Of a DNA stretch of 64,000 bases, positions 44,561-53,080 are shown piece after piece. Every line of letters starts with the position of its first letter. Positions within the stretch are counted from its first letter, which is position 1. Under the pieces are notes generated by a model. That model was not told where the DNA came from. It ran no database searches and saw only the letters and a list, made by a program, of their open reading frames with translations. The stretch spans positions 1-64,000 of the forward strand of contig NZ_JASCRR010000008.1 in the NCBI RefSeq assembly GCF_030010215.1, read 5' to 3'. This DNA comes from Tianweitania sp. UT-5YL-CI-8 (GTDB lineage: Bacteria > Pseudomonadota > Alphaproteobacteria > Rhizobiales > Rhizobiaceae). A program made the translations under genes and the position numbers.

Positions 44561-46060
44561 CTACTCGATGCCCAGCTTGGCCTTGACCAGATCGTTGACC
44601 GCCTGCGGGTTTGCCTTGCCGCCCGTAGCCTTCATCACTTGGCCTACGAACCATCCTGCCATGCTCGGCTTTGCCTGCGCCTGCGCCACCTTGTCGGGGT
44701 TCGCCGCGATCACCTCGTTCACCGCCTTTTCAATGGCGCCGGTATCGGTGACCTGCTTCATGCCTCGGCTTTCGACCAGTTGGCGAGGGTCGCCGCCCTC
44801 AATCCAGAGGATTTCGAACAGATCCTTGGCGATCTTTCCGGAAATCGTACCTTCCTTGATCAGGTCGATCACACCGCCGAGCTGGTCGGGCGAAATCGGA
44901 GCGTCTTCAATGTCCTTTCCAGCCTTGTTCAAGGCACCGAGCAGGTCGTTGATCACCCAGTTGGCGGCTAGTTTCCCATCGCGTCCGGCCGCCACTTTCT
45001 CGAAATAATCGGCAATCGACTTTTCCGAAACCAGGATCGAGGCGTCGTACACCGACAGTCCGAGGCTCTCCACCAGCCGTGCCTTCTTGTCATCCGGCAG
45101 TTCGGGCAGGTCCTTGGCGAGTTCGTCGACATAGGCCTGGTCGAATTCGAGCGGCAGGAGATCCGGATCGGGGAAGTAGCGGTAATCATGCGCTTCTTCC
45201 TTCGACCGCATCGAGCGCGTCTCGCCTTTGACGGGATCGAACAGACGCGTTTCCTGGTCAATCGTGCCGCCGTCCTCGATGATGCCGATCTGCCGGCGCG
45301 CTTCATATTCGATGGCCTGGCCGACGAAGCGGATCGAGTTGACGTTCTTGATCTCGCAGCGCGTGCCGAACTCCCCGCCCGGCTTGCGCACCGAGACGTT
45401 GACGTCGGCACGCATAGAGCCCTCGTCCATGTTGCCGTCGCAGGTGCCGAGGTAGCGCACGATGGTGCGCAGCTTGGTGAGATAGGCCTTCGCCTCGTCC
45501 GAGGAGCGCATGTCCGGCTTGGAGACGATTTCCATCAAAGCCACGCCCGACCGGTTGAGATCGACATAGGACATGGTCGGGTTCTGGTCATGGATCGACT
45601 TTCCCGCGTCCTGCTCCAGATGCAGGCGCTCGACACCGACCTCGATATCCTCGAACTCGCCCTTGCGGTCGGGACCGACGGACACCGTCACGATGCCCTC
45701 GCCCACGATCGGCTGTTTGAACTGCGATATCTGATAGCCCTGCGGCAGATCGGGGTAGAAGTAGTTCTTGCGGTCGAAGACCGACTTCAGGTTGATCTGG
45801 GCCTTGAGGCCCAAGCCTGTGCGGATCGCCTGCTTGACACATTCTTCGTTGATGACGGGCAGCATGCCGGGCATTGCAGCGTCGACGAGGCTGACATTGG
45901 CATTCGGCTCGGCGCCGAAGGCAGTCGATGCGCCTGAAAACAGCTTCGCGTTCGACGTCACCTGGGCGTGTACTTCCAGGCCGATGATGACTTCCCAATC
46001 GCCGGTTGCGCCGGGAATGAGGCGTTTGGGATCAGGCGTGCGGGTATCGATGAGGGTCAT
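44561..46060 (-). CDS. gatB: Aspartyl/glutamyl-tRNA(Asn/Gln) amidotransferase subunit B
   Basis: A 499-residue subunit of GatCAB, which converts Glu-tRNA(Gln) and Asp-tRNA(Asn) to the amidated forms. Family parts are [20 protein letters not shown], the C-x-PGMLP-like [47 protein letters not shown] and the helical YqeY tail with [17 protein letters not shown]. GatC and GatA are not nearby. No good Shine-Dalgarno is seen. A perfect 11-bp palindrome lies 13 bases before ATG 46060, so expression may be controlled. Confidence 0.96.
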   Translation of the reverse strand: MTLIDTRTPDPKRLIPGATGDWEVIIGLEVHAQVTSNAKLFSGASTAFGAEPNANVSLVDAAMPGMLPVINEECVKQAIRTGLGLKAQINLKSVFDRKNYFYPDLPQGYQISQFKQPIVGEGIVTVSVGPDRKGEFEDIEVGVERLHLEQDAGKSIHDQNPTMSYVDLNRSGVALMEIVSKPDMRSSDEAKAYLTKLRTIVRYLGTCDGNMDEGSMRADVNVSVRKPGGEFGTRCEIKNVNSIRFVGQAIEYEARRQIGIIEDGGTIDQETRLFDPVKGETRSMRSKEEAHDYRYFPDPDLLPLEFDQAYVDELAKDLPELPDDKKARLVESLGLSVYDASILVSEKSIADYFEKVAAGRDGKLAANWVINDLLGALNKAGKDIEDAPISPDQLGGVIDLIKEGTISGKIAKDLFEILWIEGGDPRQLVESRGMKQVTDTGAIEKAVNEVIAANPDKVAQAQAKPSMAGWFVGQVMKATGGKANPQAVNDLVKAKLGIE

Positions 46061-46073
46061 GAGGCCAATTCGT

Positions 46074-46098
46074 GAAATTCAACAAAATGTTGAATTTC
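46074..46098. promoter_or_regulatory. Perfect palindrome directly upstream of gatB
   Basis: GAAATTCAACA (46074-46084) and TGTTGAATTTC (46088-46098) are exact reverse complements around AAA. The site is AT-rich in a GC-rich genome and lies 13 bases before the gatB start. No U-run follows on the gatB transcript, so an operator or a 5'-UTR hairpin is more likely than a terminator of the CBS gene. Confidence 0.65.
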
Positions 46099-46141
46099 GC
46101 TACCCTAACGCAGCCGACGAGGCAAGTTTAAAGGCCATCCT

Positions 46142-46573
46142 TCACGCTGAGGCGATATATTGCTTAATCTCCTCAGCCTCGCGTTCCACGTCCTCGATGC
46201 GGCGCTTGACGATATCGCCGATGGAGACGATGCCGTCCAAATACCCTTCCTTCTCAACGGGCAGATGGCGGAAGCGACCCTGCGTCATGATCTCCATAAG
46301 CTCGTTTACCGTATGGTTCTCGTTGCATATCTTGACCTTGGGCGTCATCACGTCCCGCACGCTCTTCTCAAGCGCTGCCGGTCCCTCCTTGCCGAGAACC
46401 CGCACAACGTCACGCTCGGAAAGAATGCCGATGATCTTCCGGTCGCCATTGGTCACGACCAGAGCACCGATGCGATGGTCGGCAAGGATCTTTACCGCAG
46501 CCATCAGAGGTTCGTTGGGGCCGAGCGTGTAAACATCGTGCCCCTTCTTTTCGAGAATAGCTTTTACCGTCAT
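46142..46573 (-). CDS. Two-CBS-domain protein
   Basis: A 143-residue protein of two CBS domains (about 8-62 and 72-128) with HRIGALVVTNGDRKIIGILS plus ERDVVR and FRHLPVEKEG-x-LDGIVSIGDIVK. CBS pairs bind adenine nucleotides and act as energy or metabolite sensors, or regulate partner proteins. A C-terminal helix (VEREAEEIKQYIA) follows, as in many rhizobial stress-linked CBS proteins. ATG 46573 has GAGGAGG 6 bases upstream, one of the best sites in the window. It reads towards gatB, 81 bases on. Confidence 0.9.
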   Translation of the reverse strand: MTVKAILEKKGHDVYTLGPNEPLMAAVKILADHRIGALVVTNGDRKIIGILSERDVVRVLGKEGPAALEKSVRDVMTPKVKICNENHTVNELMEIMTQGRFRHLPVEKEGYLDGIVSIGDIVKRRIEDVEREAEEIKQYIASA

Positions 46574-46774
46574 GTTGATCCTCCTCTGCTGTATCATCAG
46601 GCATGAGTCCGGCGTATTCGGCCAGTGTCCTCCTGCACCGCAGGACCCCGACCGTTCTGCAACGGCAATGGTGCGCCGACGATGTCGGCTTTTCAAGACC
46701 TGGCTGGTTTTCTTTAGGTTTCCTTACGAAGCGTTAGAGGCAAAGTTGCCATCCACGGCATCGTGTGAAACAAC

Positions 46775-47758
46775 TCAGGCAGCGTCCGAGGCGCTTTTAG
46801 AAGCAGTTAGGATCATGTTGCGACCGGCCTGCTTGGCGGCGTACAGCGCATCGTCGGCGCGGCGCATCAGTGCCGACAGCGAATCGCCGGTCATGGCCGA
46901 AGCGATGCCGGCGCTGAAGGTGTAGGCGACGCTGCCATTGATGCTGGTCCCCGGAAGCGGCCTCAACGACCGCAAGATGCGGTGCAGCCTTAGTTGCGCC
47001 CTCTCCTCATGCGTATCGGGCATGACCACGAGAAACTCCTCGCCACCCAGCCGGCAGACCTGGTCTTCCGGCGGCAGGAGTGCGGTCAGTGTCTGGGCAA
47101 ACTGGATAAGCACCTCGTCGCCCACCGCGTGGCCGAACGTGTCGTTGATGCGCTTGAAATGGTCAATGTCGACGATGGCGACTGACAGTGCCTGGCGCGC
47201 CATCAAGAAATCCGACAAAGCACTGTCGGCTCGCTCCAGTCCATGGCGGCGGCTTGCAAGTCCGGTCAGGAAATCGGTGCGCGTTTCTCGCACAGCCGCA
47301 TCATGAGCGGCCCGCAGTTTCAGTTCTTCGTTCTTGGCGCGCGAGACGTCGCTTGCCACGACCAATGTCCAACCATTGAGCATGCGGTGATCGTTGATCC
47401 ACCACCAGCTACCGTCATACATATCTACTGCGAAGTCGTACCGCAGATCGCCGTTGCGCCGCCTTTCGCGCACACGTGGTGCGAAAGCTTCGAGCGTCAT
47501 CGTCTGAAGCTGTATTCCGTTCTCTGACTTGATGGCCTCAACAAGAGCGTCGACGAAATCGAAAGGCGGTTGCGGTGCGTTTGGAAAGAACGCCGCGCGA
47601 AACGCATCGTTGACGAAGCGCACGGCATCGGTCTCATCACAGAGGCAAAAGCCGACATGGCCGGACTGCAGCGCCGCCATCATCATCGCAGCGATGGTAG
47701 GGTCGATCTCACCCATCTGGTCCGGCATTCGAAGCGTTGGTCCCCCAAGGGCTCCCAC
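46775..47758 (-). CDS. Diguanylate cyclase with N-terminal PAS-like domain
   Basis: A 327-residue protein with a PAS-like sensor (about 25-140, with HVGFCLCDETDAVRFVNDAF) and a GGDEF domain (about 155-320). The active site is GGEEF (238-242) after RTDFLTGLASR and VDIDHFKRINDTFGH, so it should make cyclic di-GMP. The allosteric I-site RxxD is PPED (229-232) here, so product feedback is probably lost. No membrane segment is visible. Starts at 47758, 47728 or 47716 are possible; the longest is given. It could supply the signal for the PilZ domain of BcsA, which is a link by function, not by position. Confidence 0.88.
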   Translation of the reverse strand: MGALGGPTLRMPDQMGEIDPTIAAMMMAALQSGHVGFCLCDETDAVRFVNDAFRAAFFPNAPQPPFDFVDALVEAIKSENGIQLQTMTLEAFAPRVRERRRNGDLRYDFAVDMYDGSWWWINDHRMLNGWTLVVASDVSRAKNEELKLRAAHDAAVRETRTDFLTGLASRRHGLERADSALSDFLMARQALSVAIVDIDHFKRINDTFGHAVGDEVLIQFAQTLTALLPPEDQVCRLGGEEFLVVMPDTHEERAQLRLHRILRSLRPLPGTSINGSVAYTFSAGIASAMTGDSLSALMRRADDALYAAKQAGRNMILTASKSASDAA

Positions 47759-47829
47759 TAGAGTGAAGCAGAGGTCGGGGCATTTGGCAACGTGGTGATT
47801 GCTTTACCAACTGCCGGCTGAACCTGGGA

Positions 47830-48837
47830 TCAATCGGCCTTGGCCATCATTTTCTGAACGCCCAGCCAGCGCCGCCATTGTTCCTCGGTACCGTGGAAGA
47901 CGTTGAGGTCTATCTTGCCCGTCACACCATGCGAGAGACCCGATCCGGAATACTGCCAGAACACCCACTCGCGGCCGGGATAGACCTTGGACGGGTGCTG
48001 CGCCACGGCGCGCAGCCAGAACGGATAGTCGAGGAAGGCGCCGCGCAGATTGTCCTTATAGAAGTCCGGCGCTGTATAGATCACGGGGCGCTTGCCATAG
48101 TGCTTTTCCAGCCGGTCCATGAAGACCTGCATCTTCTCGCGCACCTTTTCTGGCGAAAGACGACGCTTGCAACTCGATTGACCGTTGTACTCGACGTCGA
48201 TCACCGGCGGCAGCGCATCGGGATCGCGGGGCACGTTGCGGATGAACCAGTCGGCCTGGTCGCTGGCAACGCGGCACCAGTAGAAGAAATGATAGGCCCC
48301 TCGCCTCAGACCGGCAGCCTTTGCCAGGCGCCAGTTGGTTTTGAACATGGGATCGAGATGGTCGCCGCCGTCGGTGGCCTTGATGTAAGCGAAATTGGCA
48401 CCCTGGCTGCGCAGCCGCTCCCAGTCTATGTCTCCCTGCCAGCGCGAAACGTCGACTCCGTGCACAGCCAGGCTTTTCGGCGACGAGCGCCCGAAGTCGA
48501 TCGGCTTTGCGTCGCGGAACTGGCGCGGGCTGATGCTGATGCCGCCCAGCAAAGCTGCCGCCCGGCTGGGGCGCGGGGCGGATGCAAGGGCAGCCAGCGG
48601 TACGGGCGGCTGGGGCGAAGCTGATCCCGCATCGGTGACCGAAGCCATTTGCGGTTGTTCATCGATCTCAGCGAGGACCGACGCAATATCGGCGGGAGGA
48701 ACCGGTGCGGTCGAAATTGCGCTCGTCGTTTCCATCGACGGACGCTGCAGTTGTAGCACATCCATGCTGGAACTTGAGGTACATCCCGCAAGCAACGGAA
48801 AGACGAGCAAGGAAGCAAGAAATCTTGGCGTTCGCAT
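47830..48837 (-). CDS. Glycoside hydrolase family 25 lysozyme-like lipoprotein
   Basis: A 335-residue lipoprotein (lipobox LLAGC, Cys19) with a Ser/Pro/Ala-rich linker to about 120, and a GH25 muramidase domain from HGVDVSRWQGDIDW (126-139) to the end. Catalytic acids appear as Asp129 and the D-x-E in VIDVEYNG (Asp214, Glu216). GH25 enzymes cut the beta-1,4 bond between MurNAc and GlcNAc in peptidoglycan. As a lipid-anchored version it likely acts on the cell's own wall. ATG 48837 has AGG 6 bases before it. Confidence 0.88.
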   Translation of the reverse strand: MRTPRFLASLLVFPLLAGCTSSSSMDVLQLQRPSMETTSAISTAPVPPADIASVLAEIDEQPQMASVTDAGSASPQPPVPLAALASAPRPSRAAALLGGISISPRQFRDAKPIDFGRSSPKSLAVHGVDVSRWQGDIDWERLRSQGANFAYIKATDGGDHLDPMFKTNWRLAKAAGLRRGAYHFFYWCRVASDQADWFIRNVPRDPDALPPVIDVEYNGQSSCKRRLSPEKVREKMQVFMDRLEKHYGKRPVIYTAPDFYKDNLRGAFLDYPFWLRAVAQHPSKVYPGREWVFWQYSGSGLSHGVTGKIDLNVFHGTEEQWRRWLGVQKMMAKAD

Positions 48838-48983
48838 CTGAACCTGTACACACAACACAACAGACAGAAGACGGACCCCGCATAAGCAAGACGCAGCCCA
48901 CCCAAATTGCTAACGAGAAATTACCAACAAATATTGAATGCTTATGATTAACGCCGCAAAACGCTAAAAAGGCTCGTGAAAAC

Positions 48984-49009
48984 AAAAGGCCCGGCGAACC
49001 GGGCCTTTT
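48984..49009 (-). terminator. Intrinsic terminator of the 63-residue gene
   Basis: A perfect 11-bp stem, AAAAGGCCCGG (48984-48994) with CCGGGCCTTTT (48999-49009), around CGAA. It lies 28 bases downstream of the small minus-strand gene; the T-tract is the end of the stem itself. The symmetry allows it to work in both directions. Confidence 0.8.
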
Positions 49010-49036
49010 AAAAGGATTTTTGACCTATTTTGCCGC

Positions 49037-49228
49037 TCATGCGCACAGACCGGCCGAACGGCAGGCGCTGATCAGATGCGCCGGTGGCACAGCCGCTGTC
49101 TCCGTCCCGTCGACCGCCTTTACGATCAACCGCCTCAACTCATCGGGACGCACGCGGTCGCGCGCCATGACAAGCTGAACCATCGGATCGCTCAGAAGCT
49201 CGTCCAGATGTGTTTTGCCTTTGCTCAT
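49037..49228 (-). CDS. Small conserved protein of 63 residues, unknown
   Basis: A 63-residue soluble protein, probably mostly helical (THLDELLSDPMVQLVMARDR, VRPDELRRLIVKAV), with two Cys near the end (SACRSAGLCA). GAGGAGG stands 6 bases before ATG 49228 and a strong terminator follows, so it is a real, single gene. The pattern looks like small rhizobial proteins of unknown role. The 174 bases between it and the aldo/keto reductase gene hold no further gene. Confidence 0.75.
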   Translation of the reverse strand: MSKGKTHLDELLSDPMVQLVMARDRVRPDELRRLIVKAVDGTETAAVPPAHLISACRSAGLCA

Positions 49229-49402
49229 CTATCGCCTCCTCGAAATGCCGCCCGCTGCTTAGATAGGAGCTAAATCAGGCTCGCCAATGATGGTTTGGCG
49301 GCTATGTTGTGGCAAATTCGCGAAAGCCTTGCGGAATAAGGTTTTGCCGCGCAATTTTTTTGCGCCGTAGCCCATCAGGCGCGAGAGCTTTGCATAAAAT
49401 TG

Positions 49403-50452
49403 TCAGGGACAGGGATTGCCGGTGCGTTGATGGATGTCGTTGACCGCCTTTTCCATCTCTTCTGTCCACACCACATCCGCTGCGGAAAGGGCGGTTTCAA
49501 GCTGCGGGATCGAGGTCGCCCCGATGATCGACGCCGCGACAAACGGTCGGCTCAGCACGAAGGCTTGAGCGAACAGCGCCGGCTCCATACCGAAAGATCG
49601 GGCGAGGTTGTTGTAGGCTAGAAGCGCTTCGGCCGCGTGCGGCTTCTGATAGCGCTGGCCGCGATCGAAAAGGGTGGTGCGGGCGCCCGCAGGCCGCGCG
49701 CCGTGGTCATACTTGCCTGTCAGATAGCCCTGCGCGAGCGGCGAATAGGCGAGCAGGCCGATCTCCTCGCGGTCGCAAACCTCCGCCAGATTCACTTCGA
49801 AGGTGCGGTTGACGAGATTGTAGGCATTCTGGATGGAGACCGGCCTCGGGCCCCTGCCCGTTTCGGATAGAGCCACATAGCGCATGGTGCCCCAGGAGCT
49901 TTCGTTCGACAGGCCATAATGGCGGATTTTGCCGGCCTTGACCAAATCGTCGAACACACCGAGCGTCTCTTCGATCGGGGTCTCGTCCGCATCGCGCGGC
50001 GTCGGCCAGTCACCCACGCGCGTAGGATTGGAGCCCCATGGAATGCGACGCTCCGGCCAATGGATCTGGTAGATGTCTATATAGTCGGTGCCCAGTCGCG
50101 CGAGCGACTTGTCTATGGCGTCGATGATGTCGCCCCGCACCAGCCGCGATGCATGGCCGCGCATCCAATCATTGTCAGTCCGGCCCACGACCTTGGAAGC
50201 GAGGATGATCTTGTCGCGCGTGCCCCGCGCTTTCATCCAGCTTCCAACGATCTTCTCTGTGCTGCCATAGGTCTCCGCCTTGGGCGGAATGGAATACATC
50301 TCGGCGGTGTCGAAGAAATTGATACCGCGTTCGAGGGCAAGGTCCATCTGTGCATGGCCTTCGGCTTCGGTATTCTGCTGGCCCCAGGTCATCGTGCCGA
50401 GGCAAATTCGGGTAACGGAAAGGTCGGTGCGGCCAAGGCGGCGCTGCTGCAT
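49403..50452 (-). CDS. Aldo/keto reductase (Tas-like)
   Basis: A 349-residue NADPH-dependent reductase with a TIM-barrel fold. It starts RRLGRTDLSVTRICLGTMTW and has FDTAEMYSIPP (catalytic Asp and Tyr), IILASKVVGR (Lys), IYQIHWPERRIPWG (His) and the NADP-binding end AFVLSRPFVAASIIGATSI. This resembles Tas and related bacterial enzymes that act on aldehydes and ketones. ATG 50452 has GGAG 7 bases upstream. It stands alone. Confidence 0.9.
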   Translation of the reverse strand: MQQRRLGRTDLSVTRICLGTMTWGQQNTEAEGHAQMDLALERGINFFDTAEMYSIPPKAETYGSTEKIVGSWMKARGTRDKIILASKVVGRTDNDWMRGHASRLVRGDIIDAIDKSLARLGTDYIDIYQIHWPERRIPWGSNPTRVGDWPTPRDADETPIEETLGVFDDLVKAGKIRHYGLSNESSWGTMRYVALSETGRGPRPVSIQNAYNLVNRTFEVNLAEVCDREEIGLLAYSPLAQGYLTGKYDHGARPAGARTTLFDRGQRYQKPHAAEALLAYNNLARSFGMEPALFAQAFVLSRPFVAASIIGATSIPQLETALSAADVVWTEEMEKAVNDIHQRTGNPCP

Positions 50453-50644
50453 GGGGAATCTCCGGTGAAAGCATCGGGAGGATGCGAGGCTGAGGTTGTC
50501 CCATTACATCAGATCGGCCCGGCTATCCAAGACTGTACGGATAGCGACGCATTCAGTGCGGCGCCTGCATATACTTGCTAACCCTAGCAAACGCTGCATT
50601 GACGCTGTGCCGTGCGCACCTTCCGGCATAGCTGCCCTGCTTTT

Positions 50645-50658
50645 GCTGCAGTGCACAA
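50645..50658. promoter_or_regulatory. CTGC-N3-GCACAA motif upstream of the DUF1127 gene
   Basis: GCTGCAGTGCACAA matches the motif upstream of panB (41431-41444) in 12 of 14 positions. It stands 59 bases before the DUF1127 start, next to TTGACA at 50660-50665, which could be part of a promoter although no good -10 element lies at the proper distance. Confidence 0.4.
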
Positions 50659-50716
50659 TTTGACACAATTCACCTATATGAGGGGCATAGGGAGGAACCA
50701 CACAGGGAATCAGACC

Positions 50717-50887
50717 ATGAGGTTCTACACCGAAATGTTCGCGCGACCGCGCAATAGCGAGCGAACGCGATACCGTGCCGCAATGACCATATTAAACTCC
50801 ATGTCGAGTGCCGACCGTTCCGACATCGGCGTCAAGCCGGCGGATTTTCCACGCATCGCTCGCGAAATGTCGACAAAGCAGGCTTGA
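50717..50887 (+). CDS. DUF1127 (YjiS-like) small protein
   Basis: A 56-residue protein rich in Arg with YRAAMTILNSMSSADRSDIG, then VKPADFPRIARE, which fits DUF1127: two short helices with a central (L/M)-x-x-RxLxDIG-like motif. Such small proteins bind RNA or regulate phosphate and polysaccharide traits in alphaproteobacteria. ATG 50717 has GGGA 8 bases upstream. It is followed by the DUF1176-like gene on the same strand. Confidence 0.7.
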   Translation: MRFYTEMFARPRNSERTRYRAAMTILNSMSSADRSDIGVKPADFPRIAREMSTKQA

Positions 50888-50963
50888 AGGCATCCGGGAT
50901 GCTCCATTCCGTCACCGGCTTGCCGCAATCGGCCCTTCACACTGCGGTGGAGAGGAGATTCCA

Positions 50964-52016
50964 TTGACCCCATGCCTCGCCGGCGCCACAGCCGCCTTTA
51001 TAGCATTTTCGTGCTTTCCCAGCTTTGCCGCCGAACCGGATTATTACGACAACAGGTCCGATGCCGCATCGCTGATCAAGTCGCTCTACAACGCCATAGA
51101 CCGCAAGGAATATGCCCGCGCCTGGGATTATTATGGCGAACAGAAGCCGGCCAAGGATTTCCAGACTTTTCAGGAAGGCTATGCCAAGACCGAGAGCGTC
51201 GACGTCCTGACCGGCGCCGTCAGCAGCGAAGGCGCGGCGGGCAGCATATATTACAACGTGCCGGTGGCGATCCGCGCCAATGACAGCGACGGCAGCGATA
51301 AGGTCTTTGCCGGCTGCTACGTCGTCCGTCAGGTCAATGGGGCAATCCAGGAGCCGCCGTTCCAGCCGATGCTGATCGACAAGGGCACATTGAAGGCAGC
51401 CGACGGGAATTTGGAAGACGCGCTACCCGCCCAATGCGGCGAGGCGCCGCCGCCCGAAACGGACGCCGTTCTGCAAAAGGTCAATGCCTGGTTTGCCGCG
51501 ACATATGCAGGTCCGTGCAAGGAGAACGACGGACCGGGTGGACGCTCGGAAGAGCAGACCGGCCCGGAAGCTTATAAAATCTCCTATCACAAGGAAGGCG
51601 ACGGTGCCTCCGAGCCGGCCAGCGAGGCGCGGCTGTTCCGCTTCTTCTGCATGATGGGCGCCTATAACGAGACGCATATCTACTATCTCTGGGACGAGAT
51701 TGATGATCTGCGCCAGTTGGAATTCGCAAGTCCGGAACTCGATATCGTTTATGCCGACCCTGACACCAACGAGAAGGTCGAAAGCGTCAAGATCATCGGC
51801 TATCAGGCCGACAGTGAGTTGGTCAATTCTGACTATGACGAGCAGACCATGACCATCACCTCGAACGGTAAATGGCGCGGTGTGGGCGATGCCTCCGATT
51901 CCGGAACCTGGCTGTTCCGCAATGGCGAGTTCACCCTCGTCAGATATGACGTGGACGCCTCCTATGACGGCGAGATCAACCCCGAGACGGTTCTGGACTA
52001 CTACTCCGCGCCCTGA
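50964..52016 (+). CDS. DUF1176-like exported protein
   Basis: A 350-residue secreted protein with a signal peptide (about 1-22, cleaved near FAA-E). The C-terminal 120 residues, with FRFFCMMGAYNETHIYYLW and then SNGKWRGVGDASDSGTWLFR, resemble the DUF1176 end (cysteine in -FC-, G-R-G-x-G-D-x-x-x-x-G-x-W-x-W/F). The rest is acidic without known motif. The start must be TTG 50964, because GAGGAG lies 7 bases before it and the signal peptide begins there; the ORF otherwise has no ATG that fits. The role is unknown. Confidence 0.7.
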   Translation: MTPCLAGATAAFIAFSCFPSFAAEPDYYDNRSDAASLIKSLYNAIDRKEYARAWDYYGEQKPAKDFQTFQEGYAKTESVDVLTGAVSSEGAAGSIYYNVPVAIRANDSDGSDKVFAGCYVVRQVNGAIQEPPFQPMLIDKGTLKAADGNLEDALPAQCGEAPPPETDAVLQKVNAWFAATYAGPCKENDGPGGRSEEQTGPEAYKISYHKEGDGASEPASEARLFRFFCMMGAYNETHIYYLWDEIDDLRQLEFASPELDIVYADPDTNEKVESVKIIGYQADSELVNSDYDEQTMTITSNGKWRGVGDASDSGTWLFRNGEFTLVRYDVDASYDGEINPETVLDYYSAP

Positions 52017-52886
52017 CTACCGGGCGGACAGCATCCAGTTCAGGGTTTGCCGCCAGTCGACCATGCGGATCGGTGTGCCGTGGGTGCCCGTTTCGAAACG
52101 CACAAACCGCGCGGGATAGCCGGGCGCTTTCTTCAGGATCGAGCGGAAGAAGGCCTCCTGCTTGTCGGCGGGAAAGACCGTATCCTTGCTGCCCTGCGCG
52201 AAAAAGACCGGCGTGCGGGCTTTGAAAGCGGCCGAGTTGAGAAAGCCGTCATCCCACAGCGAACCGAGCAGCAAATAGCCTGAGACGGTCGACACCATTG
52301 ACGGATCGCGCGCCAGCATCCAGCACAGCGCGCCGCCCATCGAGCCGCAAGCGACAAAGACCTGAGCTGAGGGCGACTCCGCCTTATAATGGCCGATCAA
52401 GGCGGCGATCTGGGCAGCACCTTTTTCACCGAAATCGGGAAAGTCCGGCGAAAGGTAGAGGCCGCCATTGTCGGCCATCAGCTTTTTGATGCGGTTGAAA
52501 TTGCCACCAAAGGTGAAATCGTCCACGCCTTGCCTGCGGCTGCCGCCCTGTCCGTGGAGATAGAGCGTGATGACCGACGCGCCTTGCGTGCGTCCTACCG
52601 CGACATGGCGGATATCACCGGCCGGGGATTTCAGCACCAGCTCCTTTTGGACGCCGCGCACACCAGTCGAAACATACTTGCCCTGCGCGCGCCGTTCCGG
52701 CACCTCGTCGCGGGCATTGATGTCGCGCATCTCGTTGTAGTCGACGATCTTGTAGGTCTCGCCTTCGGAAGCGATGATGCCGGGATAGGCGAAAAGTTCA
52801 TCCTTGTAGGGTTTGAGGGTGGTGGCGTGAGCTGGGAGAGTAAACGTCAAGGCGAACAAGAAGCAGATCGATTTGGCTGCCCTCAC
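52017..52886 (-). CDS. Alpha/beta-hydrolase, exported
   Basis: A protein of about 289 residues with a signal peptide (KSICFLFALTFTLPAHA) and an alpha/beta-hydrolase core. The nucleophile Ser is in CGSMGG (a Cys replaces the first Gly of GxSxG), the acid in GSKDTVFP and the base in GTHGTP. LYLHGQGGSRRQG forms the oxyanion loop. It may be an esterase or lipase of unknown substrate. The start is most likely GTG 52886, which lies inside the repeat that follows; the frame continues upstream only through the repeats. It converges on the DUF1176-like gene with no gap and lies downstream of the molybdenum maturation genes on the same strand. Confidence 0.75.
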   Translation of the reverse strand: MRAAKSICFLFALTFTLPAHATTLKPYKDELFAYPGIIASEGETYKIVDYNEMRDINARDEVPERRAQGKYVSTGVRGVQKELVLKSPAGDIRHVAVGRTQGASVITLYLHGQGGSRRQGVDDFTFGGNFNRIKKLMADNGGLYLSPDFPDFGEKGAAQIAALIGHYKAESPSAQVFVACGSMGGALCWMLARDPSMVSTVSGYLLLGSLWDDGFLNSAAFKARTPVFFAQGSKDTVFPADKQEAFFRSILKKAPGYPARFVRFETGTHGTPIRMVDWRQTLNWMLSAR

Positions 52887-53043
52887 CCCCCTCTGTCCTG
52901 CCGGACATCTCCCCCTCAAGGGGGGAGATTGGATGTCATCTTCGTTTTCGCCAACCTCCAACGGAGCAGAAGTCGCGAGAGCAGCCGAACTGTTGATCTC
53001 CCCCCTTGAGGGGGAGATGTCCGGCAGGACAGAGGGGGGTGTT
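52881..53043. repeat. Inverted pair of rhizobial intergenic palindromic repeats
   Basis: A 48-50-base element with TCTGTCCTGCCGGACATCTC and a palindromic centre (CCCCCTCAAGGGGG) occurs at 52881-52930 and again, inverted, at 52995-53042, with 64 bases between. Such elements are frequent between genes of mesorhizobia. The outer end of the left copy supplies the probable GTG start of the hydrolase gene. As a pair it could form a long cruciform or RNA stem. Confidence 0.85.
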
Positions 53044-53080
53044 CTCAGGTAGCGGATCAGACCAGAAAGCAAAACAACCC

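Noticed and set aside
48984-49009. Perfect hairpin considered as a regulatory operator of the GH25 gene
   Set aside because: The A/T-flanked GC stem behind a small gene fits an intrinsic terminator much better.
50660-50690. Sigma-70-like promoter TTGACA before the DUF1127 gene
   Set aside because: The -35-like hexamer is perfect, but TATATG lies only 9 bases away and nothing suitable at 16-18 bases.
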